18,622 nucleotides of DNA from Planctomycetota bacterium (GCA_024278415.1 JAJRTI010000827.1:1-18622), one strand, 5' to 3'. Counted from the stretch's first letter, positions 1 to 8,043 are shown. Numbers and translations are program-made. The notes: generated from the letters alone by a model not told the origin.

Positions 1-1557
1 AAGGATTGCCCGGAGAAGTGGGTGGCGCTCATGAAGGCGACGTACGAGGCGCTCAAGGAGATCGATCCGAACTGCTACGTGGTCGGCACCTGCGGCCCCC
101 CGGGCAGCATGGGCTACTCGTGGTATCGCCGCACGTTCGCGCTGGGATCGCTCAAGTACCAAGACGCGGTGTCGAGCCACCTTTACCACTTCGGCCCGTG
201 GGTGGGCAGCGGCGTGGCGACGACCGTGCGCTCGTGGATGCGCGAGATCCGCAAGATCATGAAGGAGAACGGCCGCGTCGTGCCGCTGTGGGACTCCGAG
301 ACGACCGTGACTCCGCCGTCGTCCATGTACCGCCATCCCTCGCACACGCGCTTCGTGCGCTACCATCCAGGCCAGGCGCCATCCGATCCCGTCGAGCAGG
401 CGCAGACATACTTCAAGGTCCTCGTCATGCACAAGATCGAGGACGTGAAGTACTCGTTCCACATCTTCCACGGCGGCGTCGAGTACACGTCCCACACCGG
501 CGAGTACGACGAAACGCCGCTGGGTTTCCTCGCGACGCAGGCCACGCTCGCAAAGTATCTGGAGGAAGCGGAGTATGTGGAGGACGTGAAGCTGCGGCCC
601 GAGGTGTTCGCGTGTCTGCTCAAGGACCGCGGCCGGCTGATCCTCATCGCTTGGGGGCCCATGTTCCTCAAGCGCGACCGCGCGGACGTGACGCTGCCCA
701 TCCCGGCCGCGCGCTTCACCGCGCGCGACGTGTTCGGCAACCCGCTCCCAGTCCAGGGTGACGAGATGTCGACGCGCCTGGCCGTGACGTGGCAGGGCTT
801 CTACTTGCTCGCGGACGGCATGTCCGTGGCGGAGCTGAAGGCCGGGCTCGCGAACGCGAAGGTCGCGGTTCGCTTTGCAGACGAGGGCGGCCGCGCGGCC
901 AAGGGCCGCTTTGGCGAGGAGCCGGCCGCCACGGCCCAGCGGCCCAGTTGGGTCGGCTTCTACCCCATCGATCTCTCGAAGGCCGCAAACCGCGGCTTCC
1001 GGGACGAAGAGGTCGCGGACGGCAAAGGCGGGTGGAGCGACGAGGGGAAGAACGACATGCGTTTCCTGCCGACCGGGGACTGGCTCGTGAACGGCGTGCC
1101 TTTCCGCATCCTCTCGCCGGCGAAAAACGCCGGCAAATCGTGCATCGTGCTCAAGGGCGGCCTGCAACCCAACCCGCAGTTCCCGGCGAGCGTGACCGTG
1201 CCCGTGGGCAAACGGCTCAGCAAGTTGCACTTCCTCCACACGCTCGCGTGGGGCGGCCGGCGGCCGTCGAACGCGTTCCGCTACGTGCTCCATTACAAGG
1301 ACGGGTTCGAGGAAGAGGTGCAGGTCGTGGACCGCGTCAACGTGGCGAACTGGTGGTACTTGGGCCACCTGCCCCAGGCGAAGGTCGGTTGGGAGGGCCC
1401 CAACCCGGTGCGGGACAAGGTCCGCCTCTGGCACACGTCTTACGCGATCACCCACCCCAAGGGCGCGCAGGCCGTGTTGGACCGCATCGAGATCATCTCC
1501 GAGTGCAAGCGGCCCATCCCGATCGTGGTGGCGATTACGGGCGTGTACTCGAACTGA
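1..1557 (+). CDS. Glycoside hydrolase, GH-A clan-like, 5'-truncated by window edge
   Basis: The frame is open from base 1, so the N-terminus lies outside the window; the GTG at 22 is internal and not a convincing start. About 518 codons are visible. The first ~230 look like the C-terminal half of a TIM-barrel hydrolase: an N-to-C run through a conserved SHLYHFGPW stretch, then PLWDSE, where the Glu codon at 298-300 sits where GH39/GH5-type enzymes carry the nucleophile. A short beta-sandwich follows (ARFTARDVFGNPLP, the usual non-catalytic domain after the barrel). The last ~200 residues (FYPIDLSKAANRGF to the stop) form a separate beta-rich domain, possibly carbohydrate-binding, that is common in planctomycete-like proteins. 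The role is probably polysaccharide or glycoside hydrolysis; the substrate cannot be read from sequence. The family number is uncertain and the catalytic residue is inferred from motif context only. Confidence 0.75.
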   Translation, partial: KDCPEKWVALMKATYEALKEIDPNCYVVGTCGPPGSMGYSWYRRTFALGSLKYQDAVSSHLYHFGPWVGSGVATTVRSWMREIRKIMKENGRVVPLWDSETTVTPPSSMYRHPSHTRFVRYHPGQAPSDPVEQAQTYFKVLVMHKIEDVKYSFHIFHGGVEYTSHTGEYDETPLGFLATQATLAKYLEEAEYVEDVKLRPEVFACLLKDRGRLILIAWGPMFLKRDRADVTLPIPAARFTARDVFGNPLPVQGDEMSTRLAVTWQGFYLLADGMSVAELKAGLANAKVAVRFADEGGRAAKGRFGEEPAATAQRPSWVGFYPIDLSKAANRGFRDEEVADGKGGWSDEGKNDMRFLPTGDWLVNGVPFRILSPAKNAGKSCIVLKGGLQPNPQFPASVTVPVGKRLSKLHFLHTLAWGGRRPSNAFRYVLHYKDGFEEEVQVVDRVNVANWWYLGHLPQAKVGWEGPNPVRDKVRLWHTSYAITHPKGAQAVLDRIEIISECKRPIPIVVAITGVYSN

Positions 1558-1576
1558 GCGCCGGTGGGGACATGAA

Positions 1577-1592
1577 TCCGCCGGCCGGCGGA
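1577..1592. terminator. 16-bp perfect palindrome after the first hydrolase gene
   Basis: TCCGCCGGCCGGCGGA is its own reverse complement and starts 20 bp after the stop of the upstream hydrolase. It can fold into a 6-bp GC stem with a 4-nt loop. There is no T-run behind it, so intrinsic termination is possible but weakly supported. Confidence 0.35.
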
Positions 1593-1618
1593 CAAGCTTG
1601 TGGTATTTCGTTCACAAA

Positions 1619-1662
1619 GCGGGCTTCGCCCGCGACCGGGAGCGGAAGGCCTTCGCCTTCCG
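1619..1662 (+). repeat. Two adjacent hairpins; the second is a GGAG-footed REP-like unit
   Basis: The first hairpin (1619-1633) has a 6-bp stem GCGGGC/GCCCGC and loop TTC. The second (1643-1662) has an 8-bp perfect stem CGGAAGGC/GCCTTCCG with loop CTTC, directly preceded by GGAG (1639-1642). The GGAG plus hairpin recurs identically at 18394-18417. A tetranucleotide foot followed by a small hairpin is the known architecture of REP sequences. The unit lies between the hydrolase stop and the next start and could also act as a transcription barrier. Confidence 0.65.
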
Positions 1663-1672
1663 TCTTGACCGT

Positions 1673-1978
1673 ATGAACGCAGAACATCAGCCATCGGGCG
1701 AACTGCAGACGATTCCCGGCGTCGGGCCGAGTATTGGTCAAGACCTTCGCGACCTAGGTCTCCAGCGGGTTGAAGATCTTGCGGGAAAGGACCCGGAGGA
1801 GATGTACAAGGCGCTCTGCGAATTGCGTGGCGCCAAGATCGATCGGTGCGTCTTGTACGTCTTCCAGTGCGCGACTTACTTTGCAGGCAATCGCACCCAC
1901 GATTCTGAACTCCTGAAGTGGTGGAACTGGAAGGATCTGGAGACCGCGCAGGACTTGAGCATCCAACTCATGGAGTAA
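1673..1978 (+). CDS. Helix-hairpin-helix (Cdd1/pathogenicity-locus-like) small protein
   Basis: The product is 101 residues. A helix-hairpin-helix core is clear: LQTIPGVGPSIGQDLRDLGL (residues 11-30) is the GhG-type hairpin, followed by VEDLAGKDPEEMY and IDRCVLYVFQCATYF. This order matches the Cdd1 family (Pfam 'pathogenicity locus'), small proteins of about 90-110 residues presumed to bind DNA non-specifically; no reaction is established for the family. The ATG at 1673 is chosen because the frame upstream of it runs through the hairpin repeat and encodes nothing conserved. No Shine-Dalgarno sequence is visible. The tail (LLKWWNWKD) is also typical of the family. It appears to be transcribed alone, being separated from the neighbours on both sides. 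Confidence 0.75.
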   Translation: MNAEHQPSGELQTIPGVGPSIGQDLRDLGLQRVEDLAGKDPEEMYKALCELRGAKIDRCVLYVFQCATYFAGNRTHDSELLKWWNWKDLETAQDLSIQLME

Positions 1979-2102
1979 CAGCGAAGAATCCCGCTGTCGG
2001 ACCGCCCAATCAGGGCGTCTTTTCCGCCGGCCATCGGACTGCGACGGCCTTCCAGGCGCGACTCCAAACCACAGAGCATCGGGGACGGGGCGCGCTGCAA
2101 AC

Positions 2103-2131
2103 TTGATCTCGACACCTGGGCATGGGATAAT
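2103..2131 (+). promoter_or_regulatory. Sigma70-like promoter of the toxin-antitoxin pair
   Basis: The -35 box TTGATC (2103-2108) and -10 box GATAAT (2126-2131) are separated by 17 bp. Transcription would begin near 2138, about 2 nt before the antitoxin ATG at 2140, which implies a leaderless or nearly leaderless mRNA. No Shine-Dalgarno sequence precedes the ATG, in agreement. Confidence 0.55.
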
Positions 2132-2139
2132 TTAGCATC

Positions 2140-2376
2140 ATGACGACGCTAGTAGAAAAAATCGCGAACGAGGTGAAGGCCCTTCCCCAGAAGGAACTGG
2201 ACGAGTTCCTCTCGTGGCTTGCCGAATACGAACTCGCACGGCCGGACCGGTGGGACAGGGAGATCGAACGTGACTCCCAGCCCGGCGGGCGGCTTGACGC
2301 CGTGCTGAAGCGAGTTCGGGATGACATCACCGCCGGAAGGACCAAGTCTCTGGATGAAGTCTTCAACGACTCCTGA
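2140..2376 (+). CDS. Type II antitoxin, small acidic protein
   Basis: The 78-residue product would neutralise the toxin encoded directly downstream. It has a predicted helical N-terminal half (EVKALPQKELDEFLSWLAEYE) and a C-terminal segment ending KSLDEVFNDS, a tail often seen in antitoxins paired with RelE/ParE-like toxins, where the flexible C-terminus wraps the toxin. No classical ribbon-helix-helix, AbrB or HTH motif is obvious, so how it would bind its operator is unclear. The stop overlaps the toxin start by 23 bp, the usual antitoxin-first order with translational coupling. The identification rests on size, order, overlap and the partner, more than on the antitoxin sequence itself. Confidence 0.65.
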   Translation: MTTLVEKIANEVKALPQKELDEFLSWLAEYELARPDRWDREIERDSQPGGRLDAVLKRVRDDITAGRTKSLDEVFNDS

Positions 2377-2614
2377 CTTCTGGGCGGCATTCGCGGCTCT
2401 GCCTCTCAAGATCAAGACCAGGGCAAAGGTCGTCTACCGTTTGTGGCGCCGCAACCCCCGTCATCCGTCCCTCCAGTTCAAGAAGACGGGCAACGCGTGG
2501 TCCATCCGCATTGGTGGAGGCTACAGGGCACTCGCGCTTCTTGAGGGCGACGCGTTCTACTGGTTCTGGATCGGGACGCATGACGAGTACGAGCGTCTCT
2601 TGGGACTTCACTGA
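2354..2614 (+). CDS. RelE/ParE-superfamily toxin
   Basis: The product is 86 residues from the ATG at 2354. An upstream in-frame ACG/ATG extension to 2321 exists, but it lies inside the antitoxin gene and would add a non-conserved leader. The end of the protein is diagnostic: WSIRIGGGYRAL, then FYWFWIGTHDEYERLL, the beta-strand and Gly-Thr-His-Asp-Glu-Tyr block of RelE/HigB-like toxins (cytotoxic translational repressors that usually cleave mRNA at the ribosome). The Arg/Lys-rich middle (KIKTRAKVVYRLWRRNP) fits RNA binding. The gene is co-transcribed with the antitoxin, with a 23-bp overlap. Whether this member is an mRNA interferase or targets gyrase, as ParE does, cannot be told from sequence. 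Confidence 0.8.
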   Translation: MKSSTTPDFWAAFAALPLKIKTRAKVVYRLWRRNPRHPSLQFKKTGNAWSIRIGGGYRALALLEGDAFYWFWIGTHDEYERLLGLH

Positions 2615-2619
2615 TCTGC

Positions 2620-2763
2620 GGACGGCTCAAGCCAGAGCGTGCACGGTACGCATGGGCGCCGCGGTCCCCCTTTGACGTCCCGGGTATCAAGACGAAGGCC
2701 ACGACGCAGGATATCCTAGCGGCCATCAGGAGATCCGGATCGAGGGAAGCCAATGCGAGGTAG
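2620..2763 (+). pseudogene. Possible remnant C-terminus of a second antitoxin
   Basis: Directly after the toxin a frame stays open to the TAG at 2761. It encodes a segment with SPFDVPGIKTKATTQDILAA followed by IRRSGSREANAR. The pattern 'F-D-[VI]-P-G-[IV]-K-T ... [TS]-x-[ED]-[ED]-I-L ... I-R-x-[SG]-R-E' resembles the C-termini of VapB/RelB-type antitoxins. No start codon with a ribosome-binding site exists in this frame, and it is closed upstream at 2581-2583. If real, it is the tail of a gene whose 5' part was lost, perhaps when the present toxin gene arrived. The resemblance is by eye from recall; chance coding-like sequence remains possible. Confidence 0.3.
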
Positions 2764-2778
2764 ATGGGGGCGTCCCCC
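2760..2778 (+). repeat. GTAG-footed hairpin
   Basis: GTAG (2760-2763) is followed after 2 nt by GGGGG-CGT-CCCCC (2766-2778), a 5-bp G:C stem. It is one of several GTAG/GGAG-footed hairpins in the gaps of this window and sits at the end of the antitoxin-like remnant. Confidence 0.4.
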
Positions 2779-2850
2779 GTTCTGATACTGGCGCGCCACT
2801 CAGCTTGAGTTCTCCGGTGGTTCGCCCATAGGCGCCTGAGCGCGCAGCGG

Positions 2851-2879
2851 TTGCGCGCCTCTCCGGAGATGGGTATAAT
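2851..2879 (+). promoter_or_regulatory. Sigma70 promoter of guaA with overlapping dyad
   Basis: The -35 box TTGCGC (2851-2856) and a perfect -10 box TATAAT (2874-2879) are separated by 17 bp, with a predicted start near 2886 and a leader of about 50-70 nt. A 7-bp inverted repeat, GCGCGCA (2840-2846) and TGCGCGC (2852-2858), overlaps the -35 box and is well placed to be a repressor operator. The regulator is unknown. The rest of the 2615-2938 gap holds only the antitoxin-like remnant and a GTAG hairpin. Confidence 0.65.
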
Positions 2880-2938
2880 CCCGCCCTTTCACGCCCCGCG
2901 CGACAGGCCCTGGCTTCGGTGGCCGGTAGCGCCGGGGC

Positions 2939-4504
2939 ATGGCGGAGAACGTGCTCATGTCTGAGACGCCCGAAAAAGTGCTCATCTTCGACTTCGGCTC
3001 GCAATACGCGCAACTTATCGCGCGCCGCGTCCGGGAACACAATGTGTACTCGGAGATCGTGCGCTTCGACACGCCTGCGAGCGAGATCCAAGCCGCGGCG
3101 CCCAGCGGCATCATCATGTCCGGCGGCCCGGCCAGCGTGTATGCAGAGGGCGCGCCGCAGTGCGACCCGGGGGTGTTCGACTTGGGCGTGCCGATCCTCG
3201 GCATCTGCTACGGCATGCAGGTCATGTGTCACACGCTCGGGGGGAAGGTGCTCCCGTCCGAGAGCCGCGAGTATGGCCGGCGCAGCCTCGACGTGGTCGA
3301 CCACACGGACCTGTTCCGCGCACTGCCCGACCGACTCACCGTGTGGATGAGCCACGGGGACCAGGTGGAGCGCATCAGCGAGGAGTTCGTGCCGCTGGCC
3401 ACGACGCCCACCTGCCCCTACGCCGCGGCGCGGCACAAGACGCGGCCGCTCTTCGGCGTGCAGTTCCACCCCGAAGTCACGCACACTCCGCGGGGTTCGG
3501 AGATCCTGGGCAACTTCCTCTACAACGTGTGCGGGTGCCAAGGCACGTGGCGCATGAGTTCGTACATCGAACAGACGATCGCGGACGTGCGCAAACGCGT
3601 CGGCGACGCGCGGGTCGTGCTCGGGCTGTCGGGAGGCGTAGACTCGTCGGTCGTGGCGGTGCTGCTGCACAAGGCCATCGGCGACCAACTTACGTGCATT
3701 TTCGTGGACAACGGCGTGCTCCGCGCCAACGAGGCCGAGTCGGTGCTCGACATGTTCCAGCAGCATCTGTCGGTCAACGTGCGGTTCGTGGACGCGAGCG
3801 ACCGCTTCCTCTCGAAGCTCGCGGGCGTGACCGACCCCGAGAAGAAGCGCGTGATCATCGGCCACGAGTTCATCGACGTGTTCCAGGAAGAGGCGAAGAA
3901 GCTCGACAACGTGAAGTTCCTCGCGCAGGGCACGCTCTACCCGGACGTGATCGAGAGCCAGCCCGCGCACGGCGGCCCCACCGCGACCATTAAGAAACAC
4001 CACAACGTGGGCGGCCTGCCTGAGAAGCTCGGCCTGGAGCTGATCGAGCCTCTGCGGTTCCTGTTCAAGGACGAAGGCCGCGAGATCGGCCACGAACTCG
4101 GGCTGCCCGACGATGTGATCTGGCGCCATCCTTTTCCCGGCCCCGGCCTGGCCGTGCGGGTGGTGGGCGCAGTCACCCGGGACCGGCTCGACGTGCTGCG
4201 CGCGGCAGATGTGATTCTGCTCGAAGAGATTCGCGCAGCCGACCTCTACCGCAAGATCGGGCAGGCCTTCGCGGTGCTCCTGCCGGTCGCGTCCGTGGGC
4301 GTCATGGGCGATGAGCGCAGCTACGAAAACGTCGTGGCTATCCGCTGTGTCGAGACGAAGGATTTCATGACCGCGGACTGGTACAAGATGCCCGACGACG
4401 TGCTCAATATCGTCTCGAACCGCATCATCAATGAGGTCAAGGGGGTCAACCGCGTCGTGTACGATATCAGCTCGAAGCCCCCGAGCACAATCGAGTGGGA
4501 GTAG
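2939..4504 (+). CDS. guaA: GMP synthase (glutamine-hydrolysing)
   Basis: The enzyme converts XMP, ATP and glutamine to GMP, the last step of guanine nucleotide synthesis, in the cytoplasm. It is 521 residues, close to the usual ~525. Domains in order: class I glutamine amidotransferase (about 14-205) with the nucleophile Cys90 in GICYGMQ and the His177/Glu179 pair in VQFHPEV; the ATP-pyrophosphatase with P-loop [10 protein letters not shown] (230-239); and the C-terminal dimerisation domain ending in the conserved KPPSTIEWE. All key residues are present. The start at 2939 gives [13 protein letters not shown]; the ATG at 2957 is an alternative with GGAG 10 bp upstream and would give 515 residues. 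The gene stands alone behind a strong promoter and ends just before a GTAG-footed hairpin. Confidence 0.97.
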   Translation: MAENVLMSETPEKVLIFDFGSQYAQLIARRVREHNVYSEIVRFDTPASEIQAAAPSGIIMSGGPASVYAEGAPQCDPGVFDLGVPILGICYGMQVMCHTLGGKVLPSESREYGRRSLDVVDHTDLFRALPDRLTVWMSHGDQVERISEEFVPLATTPTCPYAAARHKTRPLFGVQFHPEVTHTPRGSEILGNFLYNVCGCQGTWRMSSYIEQTIADVRKRVGDARVVLGLSGGVDSSVVAVLLHKAIGDQLTCIFVDNGVLRANEAESVLDMFQQHLSVNVRFVDASDRFLSKLAGVTDPEKKRVIIGHEFIDVFQEEAKKLDNVKFLAQGTLYPDVIESQPAHGGPTATIKKHHNVGGLPEKLGLELIEPLRFLFKDEGREIGHELGLPDDVIWRHPFPGPGLAVRVVGAVTRDRLDVLRAADVILLEEIRAADLYRKIGQAFAVLLPVASVGVMGDERSYENVVAIRCVETKDFMTADWYKMPDDVLNIVSNRIINEVKGVNRVVYDISSKPPSTIEWE

Positions 4505-4508
4505 CAAA

Positions 4509-4532
4509 GTAGCCGCATGCGCTAGCATGCGG
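4509..4532 (+). repeat. GTAG-footed 8-bp hairpin after guaA (possible terminator)
   Basis: GTAG (4509-4512) is directly followed by CCGCATGC-GCTA-GCATGCGG (4513-4532), a perfect 8-bp stem with 4-nt loop, beginning 5 nt after the guaA stop. There is no U-run, so if it terminates transcription it does so as a REP-like or Rho-assisted barrier. The architecture equals that of the hairpins at 10618-10684. Confidence 0.6.
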
Positions 4533-4609
4533 GAGCTGTCGGATTGGAAGTCTTTCGAGGGGCGTCCCGCGGCTCTGGTCTCGCCACGTCATCAAGCAGA
4601 GACGCTCTT

Positions 4610-4656
4610 ACGAGCGTGCTATGAACCTGGGGCCATGTTGCTTGTAGCACGCTCGT
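4610..4656. repeat. 12-bp inverted repeat between guaA and the convergent hydrolase
   Basis: ACGAGCGTGCTA (4610-4621) and TAGCACGCTCGT (4645-4656) are exact reverse complements separated by 23 bp. The right arm is contained in GTAGCACGCTCGT, so a GTAG foot is again present. The element lies in the 223-bp gap between guaA (plus) and the GH106-like gene (minus), where a bidirectional transcription barrier would be expected. Nothing else is evident in this gap. Confidence 0.55.
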
Positions 4657-4727
4657 CAGTGCGTTCCGATGTGGGGGTCAGCGCCTCGCCGGGCCGGAAT
4701 GCTGTCACGAGCGCGCTACGAGCGCCC

Positions 4728-7715
4728 TCACTCGCCACACGGACTTGCGAAACGTCGCACCAAACACGGCGCTTCGATCAGCCCATGGGGCACGAGATCG
4801 TAGTCGTCGCGCCAGTTGTCCGGCTCGTAGAAGCTGCCGGGCGCGTTGAACCCGGGCGCGTAGTCCTTGCGGTGGTGGGGGCCCAAGAGATTGCGCAGAG
4901 AGGTGAAGACCTCGACCTCGATGCGGTTCGCGCCGGGGCGCAGCAAATCAGTCACGTCCACTTCATACGGTGGCCAGGCAACGGGGCCGGCGTCTTGGCC
5001 GTTCACGCGCACCCGTGCGACCACTCCTTCCCACTTGCCCAAGCGCACGACCATTCGCTCGCCTTCGTCGTGCGGCCCCACCTCGGCTTCTGCCGCGTAC
5101 ACCATCGAGCCGGCAAAGAAGGGATAGCCCTGCGCGCACCAGTCGCCAGGCGTGACGGATTCGGGCTGCGGCGAGAGCGCGATCTTGCGCCCGTTCCACG
5201 CCGCGGCAAAGTCCCCAGCCAGGTAGCACGCCTCGATCTCCATGCCCATGTCGAAGTCGGGGCAGGTGAGCACGACTTCGTTCGCTCCCGGCTGCACGAG
5301 CTTAGTGACGTCGACCTTGCTGAAGGCTGGATCGAAGCAGTAGTCGCCGCTCGCTGTGGCCGCCTGCCCGTTGACCTCGATCGAGAAGCGCTCAGGCGTC
5401 TCTGTGACGAAGTGCAGCTCCGTGGGCTGGTGCTCGAGTTCGAACTCGTAGCGCAGCGCGACGCGCGTGTCGCCCGCGAGCGGCTTGTAGCTCTTGCGCG
5501 CGAGCCAGAGCTGCACCCCGCGGTTGTGGCTGTCGTGTTCGAGGCCGTAGTGTTGGCGAATCGCGCCGAACGCGGCCAACACGTACATGGGCTCCGACCA
5601 CTCGCCCTCGCCGATGCGATACTGGCAGCGGTCGAGGATGGCCGAGTTCGCGATGGCCGGCTTGGCGGTGACGCCATCGAGCGGGATGCGCGCGGCCGTC
5701 TCAAGCTTTGGCTGGGCCGGCGCGGCCGGCTCGTCGCCGTCGGTGACGAGCAGCGCACTGCCCACGGGGGGCATTTCGATCTCGACGATTGTGCGGCCGC
5801 CGTCCTCACGCGACGCCAACTCGGTGATGCCGCCATCGGCCAAGTCCCACTGCGCCACGCGCGTGCACTTGGGCAAGCCCACCGTGAGGTCGTACGCCTG
5901 TTCCGTGTCGACGTTGCTCAGGAACACCACGTGCCGGCCGTCGATGACGCGGTGCTGGTAGTAGACCGTCTCGGCCGCGTCGTCGAGCGTGATGTCCGGC
6001 TCGATGCAGGCCAGCGCGCCGCGGAGGGCCTCTTTGTCGAGCGCGACGTGCGCCGCGTTTGCGTGCTGGCGCAGCGCGTCGAGCCGGCCGCTGGGCTCCG
6101 CGTCTACGAGCGTGGGCGCCGGCTCCACGAACACGATCTGGCCGCCGTTGCCGGCGAACTGTTCCAGCAGCGCGAGCGTCGTCTCGCGCAGGAGCAGGCA
6201 CGGCGGCACGACCACGGCCTGGTACGACGCTTGGCCGACGACGAAGCGCGCGCCATCGACGCGGCCGTGCTTGGCGATGAGCGTCTCGTCGCCCAGATCG
6301 AAGCTGCGATGGATTTGGGCCATGAGGTCGTTGAGGTCAATGAACGCCTCGCCGATCTCCGCGCCCCGCGGATCGGCCCCCATGCCGCCGGTGAGCGCCC
6401 AGATGCTGTGGTAGGGATGGAGCACGAGCACGTCCGTGGCCGCCTCGCCCTGCGCGAGCACGAACCCCAGCCGGCCAAAGTAGTCGCCCAGCAGCCGATA
6501 CTCCGGCCACCACGGTTGGTGGGGCAGGAACGACGGCGGGAAGTCGCGCTTGCGGCAGCCGCGCAGGGACATGAGCGACAGGTGCTGGCAGAGGAAGTTG
6601 ATGCCCAGGTTGCACTGCCAGTCGCCGATGCGCTTCTGGTCGGCAAACGTCAGCTCCCAGCCCGCGCCGCCGTACGTTTCCGACAGCACGTGCTTCCGGC
6701 CGAGTTGGTGCGCAACGCTGCCGACCTCCTTCACCATCATCACGTTGCCGAACTGCCGGCCCTGCCGGTTGGGCCGGTCGTAGTTGTATTGGTTGAACAG
6801 ATGGTCGATGCCCGGCATCTGCATGTACTCGTAATGCGGCATCGTGCTGCCGGTATGCGCGGTGGCCGGGAAGGTATGCTCCCAGAAGTGCCCGGTGAGC
6901 ATGAGGCCGTTGGCTTCGCACCAGTCGTAGATGCGCTTGCAGAACACCTCCGAGAAGAGTTGCGTGTGCACGTCCCAGTAGTCGAGCCGCACCTTCATCG
7001 AGTCGTCATCGTCGATGAACAAGCTCGGCAGGCGATCGAGGATGTTGTAGCCCTTGCGCTCTTGAAAGTGCTCCGGGAAGCGCCCGGTCCACGGCAAGCA
7101 CGGCCCGGGGCAACCGGCGCTCGACGCCTGGGGCTCGTCGGTGAAAATGCCGGGGATGATGCCGCCGAAGTCCTCGCCGAAACGCTTGCGGTACGCCTCG
7201 TGTGTGACGTCGATGAACTCCTCGACCGCGTCGGGGTTGCACGTGTCGATGTAGCTGAAGCCGTTGAACCAGGAGTTGTCTTGGGCGGATACAAGGGTGA
7301 ACGCGGCCGCTTCGCCCTTGCCGAGCTTGAACGTGGCGAGGCAGTGGCCGGGCCACGTGTCCTCGTCGGTGAGGCGCTGCATGTGCAGGCCCATGGCGCG
7401 ATACGTCTCGTTCGCCTTCGGCACGAGGCCGCCCGCGTAGCCGGAGGGGTAGCTGTCCTCGTCGTACAGCCACGCCTTCATGCCGAGTTCGCGCGCCTCT
7501 TCGACGCAGGTCTTGACCCGGTCCATCCACGCGTCGCTCAGGTAGTCCGTGAGCAACCCCACGCGCGAGTGCATGAAGAATCCGCCGATGCCTTGCTCGT
7601 GGAACGCGCGGATCTGGCGCACCAGCTCCTCGTCCGTCAGGTCGTCGTTCCACGACCAAAACGGCGCACTGCGGTAGAGGGATGGAGGATTCTCGAAACC
7701 TTCGTGCAAGTCCAT
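4728..7715 (-). CDS. GH106-like large glycoside hydrolase (putative alpha-L-rhamnosidase)
   Basis: The product is 995 residues with no signal peptide (MDLHEGFENPPSLYR), so it is probably cytoplasmic. It would cleave a glycoside, by family analogy a terminal rhamnose or similar deoxysugar. The N-terminal TIM-barrel region shows the family opening PFWSWNDDLTDEELVRQI (18-35), GIGGFFMHSR and WLYDEDSYPSG; FTDEPQ with Asp193/Glu194; and the strongly conserved LSETYGGAGWELT (Glu346) followed by QKRIGDWQCNLGINFLCQH. The middle is a Rossmann-like region of the beta-galactosidase type. The last ~250 residues hold two galactose-binding-like beta-sandwiches (VDVTKLVQPGANEVVLTCPD; VDVTDLLRPGANRIEVEV). A GGGAG ribosome site precedes the ATG. 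The substrate is not determined; related sequences are often annotated only as 'glycosyl hydrolase'. Confidence 0.8.
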   Translation of the reverse strand: MDLHEGFENPPSLYRSAPFWSWNDDLTDEELVRQIRAFHEQGIGGFFMHSRVGLLTDYLSDAWMDRVKTCVEEARELGMKAWLYDEDSYPSGYAGGLVPKANETYRAMGLHMQRLTDEDTWPGHCLATFKLGKGEAAAFTLVSAQDNSWFNGFSYIDTCNPDAVEEFIDVTHEAYRKRFGEDFGGIIPGIFTDEPQASSAGCPGPCLPWTGRFPEHFQERKGYNILDRLPSLFIDDDDSMKVRLDYWDVHTQLFSEVFCKRIYDWCEANGLMLTGHFWEHTFPATAHTGSTMPHYEYMQMPGIDHLFNQYNYDRPNRQGRQFGNVMMVKEVGSVAHQLGRKHVLSETYGGAGWELTFADQKRIGDWQCNLGINFLCQHLSLMSLRGCRKRDFPPSFLPHQPWWPEYRLLGDYFGRLGFVLAQGEAATDVLVLHPYHSIWALTGGMGADPRGAEIGEAFIDLNDLMAQIHRSFDLGDETLIAKHGRVDGARFVVGQASYQAVVVPPCLLLRETTLALLEQFAGNGGQIVFVEPAPTLVDAEPSGRLDALRQHANAAHVALDKEALRGALACIEPDITLDDAAETVYYQHRVIDGRHVVFLSNVDTEQAYDLTVGLPKCTRVAQWDLADGGITELASREDGGRTIVEIEMPPVGSALLVTDGDEPAAPAQPKLETAARIPLDGVTAKPAIANSAILDRCQYRIGEGEWSEPMYVLAAFGAIRQHYGLEHDSHNRGVQLWLARKSYKPLAGDTRVALRYEFELEHQPTELHFVTETPERFSIEVNGQAATASGDYCFDPAFSKVDVTKLVQPGANEVVLTCPDFDMGMEIEACYLAGDFAAAWNGRKIALSPQPESVTPGDWCAQGYPFFAGSMVYAAEAEVGPHDEGERMVVRLGKWEGVVARVRVNGQDAGPVAWPPYEVDVTDLLRPGANRIEVEVFTSLRNLLGPHHRKDYAPGFNAPGSFYEPDNWRDDYDLVPHGLIEAPCLVRRFASPCGE

Positions 7716-7773
7716 GTGGCGCTCCCAAGCAAGGGCAATCGCGGCTGATTGGGCTATCGGGTAAACGGTGGAG

Positions 7774-7803
7774 AGGATAGGCGTCCAGGGCGGGAGTTGT
7801 CAA
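7774..7803 (-). promoter_or_regulatory. Sigma70-like promoter of the GH106-like gene
   Basis: Read on the minus strand, a perfect -35 box TTGACA (7803-7798) is followed after 18 bp by TATCCT (7779-7774), a 4/6 match to the -10 box. Transcription would begin near 7767, leaving a leader of about 50 nt. Confidence 0.5.
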
Positions 7804-7955
7804 GGCGGCGCGGTTTAGTTGACTGCCAAGCGGGCATCACGTAACATTCCCCGGGGAACCGCGTACGCGGCACAGACCGCTGCGAACTACCCGCCAAAGC
7901 ATCTACGCTTTCTCGCAGACTTCGCTGCGAAAAGGAGGCGGCTGCGCCGCCGTCG

Positions 7956-8043
7956 GGCCGCTTGTAGTAGGGCGATTTATCGCCCGTCTGCCTCGTGAGG
8001 GCAAGGACGTTCGACGGGCGATGAATCGCCCTACTACGAGCCT
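7956..8043 (+). repeat. Paired REP (BIME-like) element, copy A
   Basis: The 24-bp arms 7964-7987 and 8014-8037 are inverted repeats with 23/24 matches. Each arm is itself a near-palindrome (GGGCGAT..ATCGCCC) entered from GTAG. The spacer is 26 bp. The left flank reads GGCCGCTT and the right flank GAGCCT, shared with copies B and C. The nested dyad, GTAG foot and intergenic position match the known BIME architecture. Confidence 0.8.

Noticed and set aside
2726..4528. 600-codon minus-strand frame opposite guaA
   Set aside because: guaA has every catalytic motif in the other strand; this translation is His/Arg/Ala-rich without a recognisable domain.
4431..7748. 1105-codon plus-strand frame opposite the GH106-like gene
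   Set aside because: It is the antisense shadow of a well-supported hydrolase, with Val/Ala/Arg/His-rich low-complexity translation and no motif. It arises from G/C third positions.
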